64,000 nucleotides of DNA from Advenella sp. S44. GTDB lineage: Bacteria; Pseudomonadota; Gammaproteobacteria; Burkholderiales; Burkholderiaceae_B. The number at the start of each line of letters is the position of its first letter. The stretch's first letter is position 1. Positions 29,549-39,844 of this stretch are shown piece after piece. The notes under the pieces are model-generated. The model was given only the letters and a program-made list of their open reading frames with translations. It was not told where the DNA came from and ran no database searches. The stretch spans positions 620,001 through 684,000 of the forward strand of contig NZ_NEXS01000003.1 in assembly GCF_002810445.1 (NCBI RefSeq), read 5' to 3'. Position numbers and translations under genes: made by a program.

Positions 29549-29941
29549 ATGATCGGTAATTGGAATTATGGAACGGGCCGTCGTAAAACGTCAGTTGCCC
29601 GTGTGTTTCTGAAAAAAGGCACAGGTAATATTGTTGTCAACGGTAAGCCGGTTGACCAGTATTTCGCTCGTGAAACAGGTCGCATGGTGGTTCGCCAACC
29701 CCTGGTACTCACAGAGATGGTTGAGTCTTTTGACTTTCACATCAATGTTCACGGTGGCGGCGAAAGCGGCCAGGCCGGTGCTGTGCGCCACGGTATTACC
29801 CGTGCACTCATCGACTATGACGCCACACTCAAGCCAGCGCTGTCAAAAGCCGGGTTGGTAACACGTGACGCCCGTGCCGTTGAACGTAAGAAAGTGGGTT
29901 TCCACAAGGCGCGTCGTCGGAAGCAGTTCAGCAAACGCTAA
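29549..29941 (+). CDS. rpsI: 30S ribosomal protein S9
   Basis: 130 residues, full length. [19 protein letters not shown] and the basic C-terminal tail ([11 protein letters not shown]), which reaches the P-site tRNA, identify it. It forms a two-gene unit with rplM. Confidence 0.98.
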   Translation: MIGNWNYGTGRRKTSVARVFLKKGTGNIVVNGKPVDQYFARETGRMVVRQPLVLTEMVESFDFHINVHGGGESGQAGAVRHGITRALIDYDATLKPALSKAGLVTRDARAVERKKVGFHKARRRKQFSKR

Positions 29942-29961
29942 TCTGTTTCGCGACATGTCGA

Positions 29962-29986
29962 AAAGGCCGCTTTTGCGGCCTTTTTC
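29962..29986 (+). terminator. Terminator after rpsI
   Basis: Nine-base-pair stem AAAGGCCGC/GCGGCCTTT with a four-base loop and a TTTCTTTT tail, 20 bases after the rpsI stop. Confidence 0.93.
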
Positions 29987-29998
29987 TTTTGGATTCTT

Positions 29999-30004
29999 TA
30001 TAAT
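29999..30004 (+). promoter_or_regulatory. -10 element of the argC promoter
   Basis: A consensus TATAAT lies 39 bases before the preferred argC start, immediately after the rpsI terminator. No good -35 is visible, so the promoter is probably weak or activator dependent. Confidence 0.45.
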
Positions 30005-30043
30005 AGTTTTTTGCACCCGATATTTTTAATGGATAACAACACA

Positions 30044-31099
30044 ATGGCTTCTTCCTCTTCAACTGTCAAAGTCGGTATTGTTGGTGGTACAGGTTACACC
30101 GGGGTAGAACTGTTGCGTCTGCTGTCCGCTCATCCGAATGCGCAGCTGCATGCCATCACTTCGCGCAAAGAGGAAGGTATGCCGGTTTCGGCCATGTTTC
30201 CCAATTTGCGCGGTCATGTTGATCTGGCTTTTTCAACACCTGAAAATGCCGCTCTGACTGAATGCGATGTCGTATTTTTTGCAACGCCCCACGGTGTAGC
30301 AATGGCGCAGGCGCGCGAATTGCTTGATGCCGGCGTCAAGGTCATTGACCTGGCGGCTGACTTTCGCCTGCAGGATACGGCCGTATTTGAAAAATGGTAC
30401 AAAATGCCGCATAGCTGCCCGGATATCCTGCGCCAGAGCGCCTATGGGCTGGTTGAGCTGAATCGCGAAAAAATTGCCGGTGCACAGGTGATTGGCAACC
30501 CCGGATGCTATCCGACGACCGTGATCCTGGGCTTGGCTCCGCTGCTGGAGAAAAAACTGGTGCATACCGACAATATCATTGCCGACTGTAAATCCGGTGT
30601 TTCGGGTGCCGGCCGCAAGGCCGGGGTGGCCACCTTGTTCTCCGAGGCGGGCGATAACTTCAAGGCATATGGCGTTGCCGGCCACAGGCATCACCCGGAA
30701 ATTACCGAACAGTTGACGGCGCTGGCCGGCGATGACGTCAAGCTTACGTTTGTGCCTCATCTGGTACCTATGATTCGCGGCATGCTGTCTACGATTTATG
30801 TCACCATCAAAGATGACGCGCTTGACACCGATTTCCAGGCGCTCTTTGAAGAGCGCTACGCAAACGAACAGTTTGTCGATGTCATGCCGGCTGGCAGCCA
30901 GCCCGAGACTCGATCAGTACGGGCGTCCAATACCCTCAGAATTGCCATCAGTCGCCCTGACAGTGGCAACCAGCTCATTATCATTGTCATTCAAGACAAT
31001 CTGGTCAAGGGGGCCGCCGGCCAGGCAGTGCAGAACATGAACTTGCTTTTCGGATTGCCTGAGCAGGCGGGTCTGGGTGGCGTGGCTATTCTTCCCTGA
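30044..31099 (+). CDS. argC: N-acetyl-gamma-glutamyl-phosphate reductase
   Basis: 351 residues. It reduces N-acetylglutamyl phosphate in arginine synthesis. [18 protein letters not shown] is the NADP loop and [11 protein letters not shown] holds the catalytic Cys. The ATG at 30044 follows a GGA at good spacing and gives the family length; an ATG at 30029 and a TTG at 30011 are in frame upstream. Confidence 0.96.
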   Translation: MASSSSTVKVGIVGGTGYTGVELLRLLSAHPNAQLHAITSRKEEGMPVSAMFPNLRGHVDLAFSTPENAALTECDVVFFATPHGVAMAQARELLDAGVKVIDLAADFRLQDTAVFEKWYKMPHSCPDILRQSAYGLVELNREKIAGAQVIGNPGCYPTTVILGLAPLLEKKLVHTDNIIADCKSGVSGAGRKAGVATLFSEAGDNFKAYGVAGHRHHPEITEQLTALAGDDVKLTFVPHLVPMIRGMLSTIYVTIKDDALDTDFQALFEERYANEQFVDVMPAGSQPETRSVRASNTLRIAISRPDSGNQLIIIVIQDNLVKGAAGQAVQNMNLLFGLPEQAGLGGVAILP

Positions 31100-31117
31100 C
31101 CCCGACAGGAAAAGTTC

Positions 31118-31828
31118 ATGATTGCACGCGGCTTTTTGTTTCTGGTGGGGCTCACTTTAGGGGGCGGTGCGGGATATTATTACACTCATAATATGATGCA
31201 GCGTGAACTATTCAGCCAGAAGACCGAGCTGTCCGAGCAGTTGTCTCATGCTCTCATGCAAGAGAAAATCAAGTTGACGGAACTGCAAAGCAGGCTGGAT
31301 ATTTCCGAGACCCAGATGACAATCGACCGGGCAACCATTGCAGAATATGAAAGCCAGGTGAAGAAACTGCAGGATGATCTGTCGCGTACCTCCGAGCAGT
31401 TGTCCTTTTACGACGAGCTGGTGCCCGCCGGCCCGCAGGGCGCGATTAGCGTACGTGGTTTTGATGCGGTCGTGGAAGGGCGGCGTGTGCGCTTCAAGGT
31501 ATTGGTGTCGCGCCAGGCTCAGGCTGCTACGGTATTTACGGGCGAGCTTAAATTTACGGCGAACGGCACGTTGAACGGCAAGGACACCACGGTCGATCTG
31601 ATTCCCGATACGGTCGAGCATGCCAGTACCGGTTCCGACGACATTCCCGCCGTGACAGACTTGAAAAAGCTGCCGCCAGCCCCAATATTAAAATTGAATT
31701 TTGAAACTATTCAGCGAATCCAGGGTCTATTAATGTTCCCCGAGGGATTCGTTCCCAAAAAAATCACCATGCGTGTGCTCGAGGGCAACACGGTACGCGC
31801 ATCGCGCACCGCCGAACTGTCCCCCTGA
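31118..31828 (+). CDS. DUF6776-type membrane-anchored coiled-coil protein
   Basis: 236 residues. An N-terminal membrane anchor (residues 4-23) is followed by a coiled coil (about 30-100, with LSEQLSHALMQEKIKLTEL) and a beta-rich C-terminal domain. The family is common in betaproteobacteria between argC and erpA; its role is unknown. It begins 18 bases after argC and is probably cotranscribed. Confidence 0.75.
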   Translation: MIARGFLFLVGLTLGGGAGYYYTHNMMQRELFSQKTELSEQLSHALMQEKIKLTELQSRLDISETQMTIDRATIAEYESQVKKLQDDLSRTSEQLSFYDELVPAGPQGAISVRGFDAVVEGRRVRFKVLVSRQAQAATVFTGELKFTANGTLNGKDTTVDLIPDTVEHASTGSDDIPAVTDLKKLPPAPILKLNFETIQRIQGLLMFPEGFVPKKITMRVLEGNTVRASRTAELSP

Positions 31829-31890
31829 TTGCGCTATATGGTAAAATGAAGTTCAGCTAACGGTGGCTGTATCCCACCAGGAGTCCAAAA

Positions 31891-32259
31891 ATGAGTACTG
31901 TTCTCGAATCTGTCGATCTGCAAGCCCCTCCCACCCCGTTGCTTTTTACCGAGGCAGCGGCCACGAAAGTCAAAGATCTTCTTATTGAAGAAGGCAATCC
32001 CGAGCTAAAGCTGCGCGTGTTCGTGCAAGGTGGCGGTTGTTCCGGCTTTCAGTATGGCTTCACATTTGATGAAGTGATCAATGAGGACGACACCACAATC
32101 GACAAGAGCGGCGTGCAATTGCTGGTTGATCCAATGAGCTTTCAGTATCTGGTCGGCGCCGAGATCGACTACAAGGAAGATATCGAAGGTTCGCAATTTG
32201 TGATCCGTAATCCGAACGCGACCACAACCTGCGGTTGCGGCTCTTCGTTCTCGGTTTAA
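31891..32259 (+). CDS. erpA: Iron-sulfur cluster insertion protein ErpA
   Basis: 122 residues, A-type carrier. The three cluster-binding cysteines are present: Cys50 in GGGCSGF, and Cys114 and Cys116 in TCGCGSS. ErpA delivers Fe-S clusters to apoproteins of isoprenoid synthesis and respiration. An AGGAG ribosome site precedes the ATG. Confidence 0.97.
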   Translation: MSTVLESVDLQAPPTPLLFTEAAATKVKDLLIEEGNPELKLRVFVQGGGCSGFQYGFTFDEVINEDDTTIDKSGVQLLVDPMSFQYLVGAEIDYKEDIEGSQFVIRNPNATTTCGCGSSFSV

Positions 32260-32447
32260 GCGCGAACGCACGATTGCACGGGTTCGCAAGGGGGATTTTA
32301 TAAATCATCCCTCAAGCCTGCCCTGAACGTATGGCTTTCACGTCGCTTTAAAGTCCTGTCAAGCGCATTTCCGAAGGGGATTCCCTTCCGAAAGATATTT
32401 CCGAAGGTAATTTCCAAAGCGGTACCTTGAACCGGCACCCGTCAGAG

Positions 32448-32486
32448 AAATCCGGCACCCTGGCAAAGGGCGCCGGATTTTTTATT
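32448..32486 (+). terminator. Terminator between erpA and anmK
   Basis: Stem AAATCCGGC with inner ACCC paired to GGGC..GCCGGATTT, followed by TTTATT. It lies 190 bases after erpA and just past the convergent anmK stop. On the minus strand the tail is poorer. Three TTTCCGAA repeats precede it (32368-32410). Confidence 0.8.
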
Positions 32487-32523
32487 GGCTCGTCTGCCCA
32501 GGTCGGCTCACAACTACGCGGGA

Positions 32524-33639
32524 CTACGCTGGATACAGGCAGCCCAAAATGGTTTTTCTGCGGGCGCCGCTCACCGATGGCGTGCCGGCGGGATGGCCTG
32601 ACAAAAAGGCGTGCGCCAGCCAGGCAAAAGCCAGCGCCTCCATGGATTGCGAGGCAATGCCATGAGCATCGCTTGTGCTCAGTTGTACGCTGGGCAGGCG
32701 TGATTGCAAATCTTCAATCAGGGCGTGGTTGCCGGTACCACCCCCGCATATAATCAGGGTCTGGCTATCGGGGGCATGAACGCGGATGGCCTGGGCCACG
32801 GTTTCTGCAGTGAGCGCCCGCAATGTGGCTTGTACGTCTTGCGGCGTAACGGTTTCAAATCCCGCAAGTCGGGTTTGCAGCCAGGCGCGGTTGAAAAGAT
32901 CCCGCCCGGTAGATTTCGGGGGCGGTAACGCCAACCAGGGTTCGCTTTCAATCAGGGCTGCAAGTAGCGGTTGATGTACTTTGCCACCGGCTGACCACGC
33001 CCCGTCTTTATCGTAGGGTTGGCCGGTATGCGCCAGGCACCACATATCCATTAAAACATTCGCAGGCCCCGTGTCAAAGCCGGTGACATCCTGCCCCGGT
33101 CGAAGGATGCTGATATTGGCGATGCCGCCCAGATTCAGGACAGTGACTGTCCGGTCGCCCGCAAAAATCGCTTCGTGAAACGCGGGCACCAACGGCGCGC
33201 CCTGGCCGCCGGCAGCCACATCGCGGCTGCGGAAATCGGCCACCACCGCAATGCCGGTGTTTTCTGCCAGCTGTGCCGGCGCGTTAAGCTGTATCGTGAA
33301 TCCCAGCTCGGGGCGATGCCTGACGGTTTGTCCGTGAGCGCCGATGGCGGCAATACGGCTGGCGGGCAGGTTTGCCTGCGCCAGCAAATCGGCCACGACC
33401 TGCGCATACAAGTCGGCCAATCGGCAACTGGCAAGCCCGGCCCGTTCCAGCTCGTTGTGACCGGCGCGATTCAAATCCAGCAGTTCCTGCCTGAGCGCTT
33501 GCGGCATGCGCAGCGAGGCAGACGCTAGAATTTGCGGGCGAGCCGTATCCGAAAACGCGGCCAGCACGCCGTCGGCCCCATCCGTGCTGGTGCCGGACAT
33601 CAAGCCGATCAAATAGCGGGGTTCCTGTGCTTGACTCAT
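32524..33639 (-). CDS. anmK: Anhydro-N-acetylmuramic acid kinase
   Basis: 371 residues. It cleaves and phosphorylates 1,6-anhydroMurNAc from recycled peptidoglycan to MurNAc-6-P. LIGLMSGTSTDGADGVLA at the start, GAHGQTVRHRP and NLGGIANIS in the middle and CGGGTGNHAL near the end are typical. The ATG at 33639 has an AGG at good spacing; one at 33645 is possible. With mpl, it gives the window two wall-recycling enzymes. Confidence 0.96.
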   Translation of the reverse strand: MSQAQEPRYLIGLMSGTSTDGADGVLAAFSDTARPQILASASLRMPQALRQELLDLNRAGHNELERAGLASCRLADLYAQVVADLLAQANLPASRIAAIGAHGQTVRHRPELGFTIQLNAPAQLAENTGIAVVADFRSRDVAAGGQGAPLVPAFHEAIFAGDRTVTVLNLGGIANISILRPGQDVTGFDTGPANVLMDMWCLAHTGQPYDKDGAWSAGGKVHQPLLAALIESEPWLALPPPKSTGRDLFNRAWLQTRLAGFETVTPQDVQATLRALTAETVAQAIRVHAPDSQTLIICGGGTGNHALIEDLQSRLPSVQLSTSDAHGIASQSMEALAFAWLAHAFLSGHPAGTPSVSGARRKTILGCLYPA

Positions 33640-33663
33640 GAGCATTTGCCTGGCCGAAAAGGG

Positions 33664-33669
33664 TATAAT
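33664..33669 (+). promoter_or_regulatory. -10 element of the tyrS promoter
   Basis: TATAAT lies 100 bases before the tyrS start, in the short region divergent from anmK. The -35 is poor. The resulting leader of about 90 bases contains GGGCG/CGCCC complementary segments (33694-33723), but no clear T-box or terminator. Confidence 0.4.
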
Positions 33670-33768
33670 TTAACATTGATACATGCGCAAAAGGGCGTTT
33701 AGTTGCCTTGGTTTTGTCGCCCAGGCCCTTCTTTTATCCATCTGCCCGCGCCCAGGAATCCCATTTTT

Positions 33769-34998
33769 ATGTCAACACCCGAAACACCCATTAGTCCAGA
33801 AGTCGAAAACGACCTGCAAACCGTCCTGCGTGGCTGCGACGAACTGCTGGTCCAGTCTGAATTTGCCGTCAAGCTCCAAAATAGCCGCAATACCGGTACG
33901 CCACTGCGTATCAAGCTTGGCCTGGATCCCACGGCGCCGGATATTCACTTGGGTCACACGGTGGTCCTCAATAAAATGCGCCAGCTCCAGAACATGGGGC
34001 ACAACGTTATTTTCCTGATCGGCGACTTCACCTCCATGATCGGCGATCCAAGCGGGCGCAATGCAACCCGCCCACCGCTTACACGCGAGCAAATCGAAGT
34101 TAATGCCAAAACCTACTATGAGCAGGCCAGCAAGGTGCTGGACCCGTCACGTACCGAAGTGCGCTACAACTCCGAATGGTGCGATCCGCTGGGCGCGCGT
34201 GGCATGATCCAGTTGGCTTCCCGCTACACGGTGGCCCGGATGATGGAACGCGACGACTTCACCAAGCGCTTTAAGGGCGGTATTCCGATTTCTGTTCATG
34301 AATTTCTTTACCCGCTGATGCAGGGCTACGATTCGGTCGCGCTCAAGGCAGACCTGGAGCTGGGCGGAACAGACCAGAAATTCAATCTGCTGGTCGGCCG
34401 CGAACTGCAAAAAGAATATGGTCAGCCTGCCCAGTGTATCCTGACCATGCCCTTGCTCGAAGGCCTGGACGGCGTCGAAAAAATGTCCAAGTCCAAGCAC
34501 AATTACATCGGTATAACAGAGACGCCCGACTCCATGTTTGGCAAGCTCATGTCTATTTCCGATACATTAATGTGGCGTTATTATGAATTACTTTCATTCA
34601 AGTCGCTGCAGGACATTGCTACACTTGCGCAACAGGTCAAAGAGGGTAGAAACCCGCGCGATGTGAAGGTGGAGCTGGCGCAGGAAATCATTACGCGTTT
34701 TCACTCGGCAGAGGCGGCCAGCAATGCGCTGGCCAACTTCGAGGCGCGCTTTCGCGATGGCGTCATTCCGGAGGAAATGCCCGAAATCAATCTTGGGCCG
34801 GGTCCGCTTGGCATCATGCGCGTCCTGAAGGAAGCCGGTCTGGCCAGCTCCGGCACAGAGGCCGGGCGCAACGTACAGCAAGGCGGGGTTCGGGTTGATT
34901 CCCAGCGTGTGGAAGACAAGAACCTGCAGCTGGCAGCCGGCACCTATGTTGTTCAAGTCGGTAAACGCAAGTTTGCCCGGGTTACCGTAAGCGCCTGA
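33769..34998 (+). CDS. tyrS: Tyrosine--tRNA ligase
   Basis: 409 residues, class I synthetase of the TyrRS type common in betaproteobacteria. HLGHT (residues 60-64) is the HIGH motif, [10 protein letters not shown] the KMSKS motif, and the C-terminus is an S4-like RNA-binding domain ([14 protein letters not shown]). I use the ATG at 33769; the frame is open upstream without similarity. Confidence 0.97.
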   Translation: MSTPETPISPEVENDLQTVLRGCDELLVQSEFAVKLQNSRNTGTPLRIKLGLDPTAPDIHLGHTVVLNKMRQLQNMGHNVIFLIGDFTSMIGDPSGRNATRPPLTREQIEVNAKTYYEQASKVLDPSRTEVRYNSEWCDPLGARGMIQLASRYTVARMMERDDFTKRFKGGIPISVHEFLYPLMQGYDSVALKADLELGGTDQKFNLLVGRELQKEYGQPAQCILTMPLLEGLDGVEKMSKSKHNYIGITETPDSMFGKLMSISDTLMWRYYELLSFKSLQDIATLAQQVKEGRNPRDVKVELAQEIITRFHSAEAASNALANFEARFRDGVIPEEMPEINLGPGPLGIMRVLKEAGLASSGTEAGRNVQQGGVRVDSQRVEDKNLQLAAGTYVVQVGKRKFARVTVSA

Positions 34999-35006
34999 CG
35001 CTAAGC

Positions 35007-35046
35007 GCCGTTTGCCATCGCGTGAACATGGCAGACGGCTGTTTTT
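35007..35046 (+). terminator. Terminator after tyrS
   Basis: Twelve-base-pair stem (GCCGTTTGCCAT/ATGGCAGACGGC, one T-G pair) with a nine-base loop and a GTTTTT tail, directly behind the tyrS stop. Confidence 0.9.
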
Positions 35047-35148
35047 CAGGCGATAAAGGAACAACACGCAAGTGATTCACCTTGCCTGTTGTTCATCCGC
35101 GCCACAAGCGCATTCTGATGTGTTTTTATTTGTATTGAAGGGGATGTC

Positions 35149-35778
35149 ATGAAAATCAGCAGCCAGTCTTTTGAACACGAAAAAGCAATCAATCCGGTCA
35201 ATGCCTTTGCCAAGCCGGATGCGCAGGCGCATATGATTCTGTCGGACAACAAAAACCCTCACCTGACCTGGACCGATGCGCCCCAGGGCACGCGTTCTTT
35301 CGTTGTCCTGTGCGTAGACAAAGACGTACCCAGCAAGCCCGATGACGTTAATCAGGATGACCGCGAAGTGCCGGCCAGCCTGCCGCGCGTAGATTTTTAT
35401 CACTGGGCGCTGGTCGATATTCCGGCCAACATCACCGAAATCGCCGAAGGTGAATTTTCCAACGGCGTGACGCCCAAAGGCAAAAGCGGCCCGCTGGCCG
35501 CCAAGGATATGCGCCAGGGCATTAACGACTTTACCAGCTGGTTTGCCGCCGATCACGATATGAAAGGCGATTATTTCGGCTACGACGGCCCGTGCCCGCC
35601 ATTCAATGATGCGCTGGTGCATCGCTATTATTTTACGGTTTATGCGCTCGATATCGACACCTTGCCATTGACCGGCAGCTTTACCTGCGCCGACGTGGCC
35701 GAGGCGATTGCGCCCCATGTGCTGGACCAGGCCACGATCATGGGACTGTATTCACTGAACCCCAAGGTTTCGTTTTAA
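35149..35778 (+). CDS. YbhB/YbcL-type PEBP (Raf kinase inhibitor-like) protein
   Basis: 209 residues. The PEBP signatures are NPHLTWTDAPQGTRSFVVLCVDKD with the anion-pocket residues, RVDFYHWALVDIP, and GYDGPCPP followed by HRYYFTVYALD. It has no signal peptide. Bacterial members have no agreed substrate. A GGGGA ribosome site precedes the ATG; the gene is flanked by the tyrS terminator and glyA. Confidence 0.9.
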   Translation: MKISSQSFEHEKAINPVNAFAKPDAQAHMILSDNKNPHLTWTDAPQGTRSFVVLCVDKDVPSKPDDVNQDDREVPASLPRVDFYHWALVDIPANITEIAEGEFSNGVTPKGKSGPLAAKDMRQGINDFTSWFAADHDMKGDYFGYDGPCPPFNDALVHRYYFTVYALDIDTLPLTGSFTCADVAEAIAPHVLDQATIMGLYSLNPKVSF

Positions 35779-35814
35779 ATTTTATTCAATTATCCGATTC
35801 ATATAGGACACGTT

Positions 35815-37059
35815 ATGTTTGACCGCTCGCTAACTCTTGACAAGGTAGATCCTGAACTCTGGAGTGCCATTCAACAAGAAAATACCCGTCAGGAGCAGCA
35901 CATCGAACTGATTGCTTCTGAAAACTACACCAGCCCTGCCGTCATGCAGGCGCAAGGCACACAGTTGACCAACAAGTACGCGGAAGGCTATCCTGGCAAG
36001 CGCTACTACGGCGGCTGCGAATTCGTCGATATTGCTGAAGAGTTGGCCATCGCGCGCCTCAAAGAGCTGTTTGGCGCCGAAGCGGTCAACGTGCAGCCCA
36101 ATTCCGGCTCACAAGCCAATCAGGGCGTGTACATGGCGGTGCTCAAACCCGGCGACACCGTGCTGGGCATGAGCCTGGCAGAGGGCGGTCACCTGACGCA
36201 TGGCGCGTCGGTCAATGCATCGGGCAAACTGTACAACTTCATCCCTTATGGCCTGGATGAAAACGAAGTACTCAACTATGAGCAGGTTGAACAGCTGGCC
36301 AAAGAACACAAGCCAAAAATGATTGTAGCGGGCGCCTCTGCCTACTCACTGCAAATCGATTTTGAACGCATGGCTAAAATTGCCCATGATAATGGCGCAT
36401 ACCTGATGGTCGACATTGCTCACTACGCAGGCCTGGTTGCCGGCGGCCAGTATCCGAACCCGGTGCCGCATGCCGACTTTGTCACGTCAACTACGCACAA
36501 ATCGTTGCGCGGCCCGCGCGGCGGCGTGATCATGATGAAGGCAGAGCACGAGAAAATCATCAACTCGGCCATTTTCCCCGGCATTCAGGGCGGCCCGCTC
36601 ATGCATGTTATCGCCGGCAAGGCCGTGGCATTCAAAGAAGCGCTTAGTCCGGAATTTTCCGACTATGCAAAGCAGGTCGTTGCCAACGCCAAGGTACTGG
36701 CCGATACGCTGGTCAAGCGCGGCCTTCGCATTGTTTCAGGCAGGACCGAAAGCCACGTGATGCTGGTTGACCTGCGTGCCAAGGGCATTACCGGAAAAGT
36801 TGCCGAAGCCCGCCTGGGTGAAGCCCACATCACTGTTAACAAGAACGCTATTCCGAACGATCCGGAAAAACCGTTTGTAACCAGCGGCATCCGTCTGGGC
36901 ACGCCGGCCATGACCACGCGCGGCTTTACCGAGGCTGAGGCGGAACTGACTGCCAACCTGATTGCCGATGTGCTGGACAACCCAGACGATGAGGCAAACA
37001 TCGCAGCCGTTCGTGCTAAAGTAAATGAACTCACTGCGCGCTTTCCGGTTTACAAGTAA
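35815..37059 (+). CDS. glyA: Serine hydroxymethyltransferase
   Basis: 414 residues. It interconverts serine and glycine while charging tetrahydrofolate with a one-carbon unit. PLP binds Lys229 in [14 protein letters not shown], and [13 protein letters not shown] is present. The order glyA-nrdR-ribD-ribE is conserved in betaproteobacteria. Confidence 0.98.
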   Translation: MFDRSLTLDKVDPELWSAIQQENTRQEQHIELIASENYTSPAVMQAQGTQLTNKYAEGYPGKRYYGGCEFVDIAEELAIARLKELFGAEAVNVQPNSGSQANQGVYMAVLKPGDTVLGMSLAEGGHLTHGASVNASGKLYNFIPYGLDENEVLNYEQVEQLAKEHKPKMIVAGASAYSLQIDFERMAKIAHDNGAYLMVDIAHYAGLVAGGQYPNPVPHADFVTSTTHKSLRGPRGGVIMMKAEHEKIINSAIFPGIQGGPLMHVIAGKAVAFKEALSPEFSDYAKQVVANAKVLADTLVKRGLRIVSGRTESHVMLVDLRAKGITGKVAEARLGEAHITVNKNAIPNDPEKPFVTSGIRLGTPAMTTRGFTEAEAELTANLIADVLDNPDDEANIAAVRAKVNELTARFPVYK

Positions 37060-37114
37060 ACCGCAAGTTATCGCCACGCATTAACCCTAACGCCCGGCAC
37101 AGGACTTCTGTAAT

Positions 37115-37615
37115 ATGAAATGCCCGTTTTGTTCACACCACGATACACAGGTTATGGACTCGCGGGTATCCGAAGAAGGCGACACCATTCGCCGCCGCCG
37201 TCGGTGTCTTTCCTGTGACCGGCGCTTCACGACATACGAACGTATTGAGCTAGCCATGCCTGCCGTGGTCAAGCGCAATGGCACCCGTACCGAGTTTGAT
37301 CCGGCAAAGCTGCAGGCCAGCCTGCGGCTGGCATTGCGTAAACGCCCGGTCAGCACCGAACTGCTGGAGCGGGCGGTTGCTCGCATCCAGGAGTCGCTAC
37401 TCAATTATCCTGAAAAAGAAGTCTCGACCGATCACATCGGTGAACTCGTCATGAGCGAACTCAAGCAACTGGACCAGGTTGCCTATGTACGGTTTGCCTC
37501 GGTTTACAAAAGCTTCCAGGATATCGAAGAGTTCGTCAACGCCATCAAGGAAATGCAAAAACCGGTCAAGCCACAGCACACCGGCAATCGTCCGGACGCA
37601 GCGGATAACGCCTGA
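37115..37615 (+). CDS. nrdR: Transcriptional repressor NrdR
   Basis: 166 residues. An N-terminal zinc ribbon (Cys3, Cys6, Cys31, Cys34) is followed by an ATP-cone. NrdR binds NrdR boxes upstream of ribonucleotide reductase genes and represses them according to ATP/dATP. No nrd gene is in the window. Confidence 0.97.
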   Translation: MKCPFCSHHDTQVMDSRVSEEGDTIRRRRRCLSCDRRFTTYERIELAMPAVVKRNGTRTEFDPAKLQASLRLALRKRPVSTELLERAVARIQESLLNYPEKEVSTDHIGELVMSELKQLDQVAYVRFASVYKSFQDIEEFVNAIKEMQKPVKPQHTGNRPDAADNA

Positions 37616-37734
37616 TACGTCTTATCGCACGGGGAAGTTATTACATGTTGGCGGTATCGCTTAGTGGTAGGCATGTTGGAATACGGACATGACAATCCCG
37701 GGCACACTGACCCTTTATCACGGAATATCGGTTT

Positions 37735-38871
37735 ATGAATGATCAGGATTATATGGATCGGGCATTGGCGCTGGCACGGAGCGTCATGTTCAGTACCAGT
37801 CCCAATCCTCGGGTGGGCTGCGTTATCGTCAACCAGGACCAAATCCTGGGCGAGGGCGCTACCCAGCCGCCTGGCGGGCCGCACGCGGAGGTATGCGCCA
37901 TCTGCGACGCAGAGGCCAAGGGGCATACGCTGGCCGGATCAACCTTTTACGTGACGCTGGAGCCCTGCAGCCACCATGGCCGCACACCGCCTTGCGTGGA
38001 TGCGCTGCTTGCGGCAAAACCTGCACGGGTTGTGATTGCAGCCAGAGATCCGAATCCGCTGGTGAGCGGGGCGGGCATTGGCAAGCTGCAGGACGCTGGA
38101 ATCACGGTTGAAATTGGCCTGGGGCTTGAGCAGGCGCTGGAAATCAACCCAGGTTTTGTATCGCGCATGAGCATACAGCGTCCCTGGGTGCGCATGAAAA
38201 TTGCCAGCACGCTCGATGGCAAGGTGGCTTTGAACAACGGCCGCTCGCAATGGATTACTGGCGGCCAGGCGCGCGCCGATGGCCACCACTGGCGTGCCCG
38301 CGCCTGCGTTATTCTCACCGGTTCGGGTACCGTGCGCGAGGACGATCCGCAGCTAACCGTACGCGACGTTGACACTCCGCGCCAACCCGTTCGGGCCGTC
38401 ATCGACAGCCAGTTTGCCGTCGACGAAGACGCCCGGTTATTTGATGGCAACCCGGTCTGGATTTTCGTGACCGAGTACAACGTCGCCAAGGCCGAGCGGC
38501 TGGCTGCGCGCAATGTGCGAGTGATAACGGTAAACGAAAAGAACAGGCATGTGGACCTGAAAGCCGTGATGGCTTGGCTGGGTCAGCAGGACATTAACGA
38601 AGTGCATGTAGAAGCCGGGCCGGGTCTTAACGGCGCGCTGTTGCAAGCGGGGTGCGTGGACGAACTGCTGGTCTACCTGGCCCCGACCATTCTGGGCGAT
38701 GCACGCTCGGCCGTCGCGCATACGCCATTTCATGTGCTGGCCGACGCCTATCGCTTTGAGTTCTTCGATACCGCCGCCTGCGGCAAGGACATGCGCCTGC
38801 GGGCCAGACTGCCTACACGCTGGAATCAATTACAATGGCAATCGGGCGGCACAAAGCCCGATATGGAGTAA
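37735..38871 (+). CDS. ribD: Riboflavin biosynthesis deaminase/reductase RibD
   Basis: 378 residues, bifunctional. The deaminase domain has PHAEVCA (His50, Glu52) and EPCSHHGRTPPC (Cys78, Cys87) as zinc site; the reductase domain follows with RPWVRMKIASTLDGKVAL. It carries out the second and third steps from GTP to riboflavin. ribE begins three bases after its stop. No FMN riboswitch is visible upstream. Confidence 0.97.
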   Translation: MNDQDYMDRALALARSVMFSTSPNPRVGCVIVNQDQILGEGATQPPGGPHAEVCAICDAEAKGHTLAGSTFYVTLEPCSHHGRTPPCVDALLAAKPARVVIAARDPNPLVSGAGIGKLQDAGITVEIGLGLEQALEINPGFVSRMSIQRPWVRMKIASTLDGKVALNNGRSQWITGGQARADGHHWRARACVILTGSGTVREDDPQLTVRDVDTPRQPVRAVIDSQFAVDEDARLFDGNPVWIFVTEYNVAKAERLAARNVRVITVNEKNRHVDLKAVMAWLGQQDINEVHVEAGPGLNGALLQAGCVDELLVYLAPTILGDARSAVAHTPFHVLADAYRFEFFDTAACGKDMRLRARLPTRWNQLQWQSGGTKPDME

Positions 38872-38874
38872 AGA

Positions 38875-39480
38875 ATGTTCACAGGAATTATCAGCGGCGT
38901 TGGCCGCATCAGCCAGGTCAAACCGGCAGGCAACAGCGCCGATGACGGTGTGCATCTGACGATCGAAGCAAATAATTTTGACTTGTCTGGAATCGGCCTG
39001 GGCGATTCGATCGCCGTGCAGGGCGCCTGCATGACAGTTGTATCATTGGGCGAAGGCACATTCCAGATCGACGTCTCGCGCGAAAGCCTGGACAAAACAA
39101 CCGGCCTGGACAAGGCGGGCGAAGTGAATCTGGAGCGCTCGCTCAAAATGGGCGACTCCCTGGACGGCCACCTGGTGTCCGGACATGTCGATGGCATGGG
39201 ACAGGTCACGCGCTTTGAGCAAGTGGGTGAGTCGCATGAGTTACGCATACAGGTACCGACAGCCCTTTCAAAATATCTGGCGTACAAAGGCTCGGTCACG
39301 GTCAATGGCGTAAGCCTGACCGTTAACTCCGTCACGGACAACGCCGACGGTTGCGAGATCAGTATCAACATCATCCCGCACACTCTGCAGGTAACAACGC
39401 TCAGGCACTTGAAAAAAGGGATAAAAGTGAATCTGGAAATCGATATGATTGCGCGTTATGTCGAAAGGATGCTAAAATAG
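38875..39480 (+). CDS. ribE: Riboflavin synthase, alpha chain type
   Basis: 201 residues made of two similar lumazine-binding halves, each with the MFTGII- or SLKMGDSLDGH-type start and a GVSLTV-like core. It dismutates two 6,7-dimethyl-8-ribityllumazine molecules to riboflavin. ribBA and ribH, often next in the operon, are absent; a tRNA gene follows. Confidence 0.97.
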   Translation: MFTGIISGVGRISQVKPAGNSADDGVHLTIEANNFDLSGIGLGDSIAVQGACMTVVSLGEGTFQIDVSRESLDKTTGLDKAGEVNLERSLKMGDSLDGHLVSGHVDGMGQVTRFEQVGESHELRIQVPTALSKYLAYKGSVTVNGVSLTVNSVTDNADGCEISINIIPHTLQVTTLRHLKKGIKVNLEIDMIARYVERMLK

Positions 39481-39537
39481 CAGGCTAAATTGAGAACGGG
39501 CCAAAGCAAAGGCGATGGCTGTTGAGTTCCGAATCAC

Positions 39538-39576
39538 GGGTCGGTGCCCGGGTGGTTTATAGGGTCTCGGCTGCTG
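39538..39576 (+). pseudogene. Probable decayed copy of the 5' part of tRNA-Ser
   Basis: The first 18 bases match 16 of the first 18 bases of the real tRNA-Ser gene 56 bases downstream; similarity then fades through the D loop and anticodon stem. A 3' half is missing. The whole stretch 39490-39588 can also be closed by a nine-base-pair stem (TTGAGAACG/CGTTCTTAA). A relic left by integration and excision at the tRNA is the simplest reading. Confidence 0.45.
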
Positions 39577-39593
39577 TAGCGTTCTTAATAATA

Positions 39594-39681
39594 GGGTCGG
39601 TGGCCGAGTGGCTGAAGGCGCACGCTTGGAAAGCGTGTATACGGTAACGTATCGGGGGTTCGAATCCCCCCCAACCCGCCA
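39594..39681 (+). tRNA. tRNA-Ser (anticodon GGA)
   Basis: 88 bases including an encoded CCA. The anticodon loop TTGGAAA (anticodon at 39628-39630) is closed by CACGC/GCGTG; a long variable arm (TATACGGTAACGTA), the T arm GGGGGTTCGAATCCCCC and D-arm GGCCGAGTGGCTGAAGG are all clear, as expected for class II tRNA-Ser. The acceptor stem has one C-A mismatch at pair 5-68 (GGGTCGG against CCAACCC). Confidence 0.96.
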
Positions 39682-39844
39682 GTGATTTTGTATATATCCA
39701 ATAAAATCAATAAGTTATAATTTTGGATTTGTGCCTGATTGTGCTGGAATATAGCTGTTTATGGTATGTTTTGTCACTATTTCGTCACTCATGGAAAAGA
39801 GCAACAGCCTTGCTGCCAGCGGTTAAATTGGCATCTGGCATCCG

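Noticed and set aside
37616-37734. Possible FMN riboswitch before ribD
   Set aside because: None of the conserved FMN-aptamer segments are present, and ribD follows nrdR closely.
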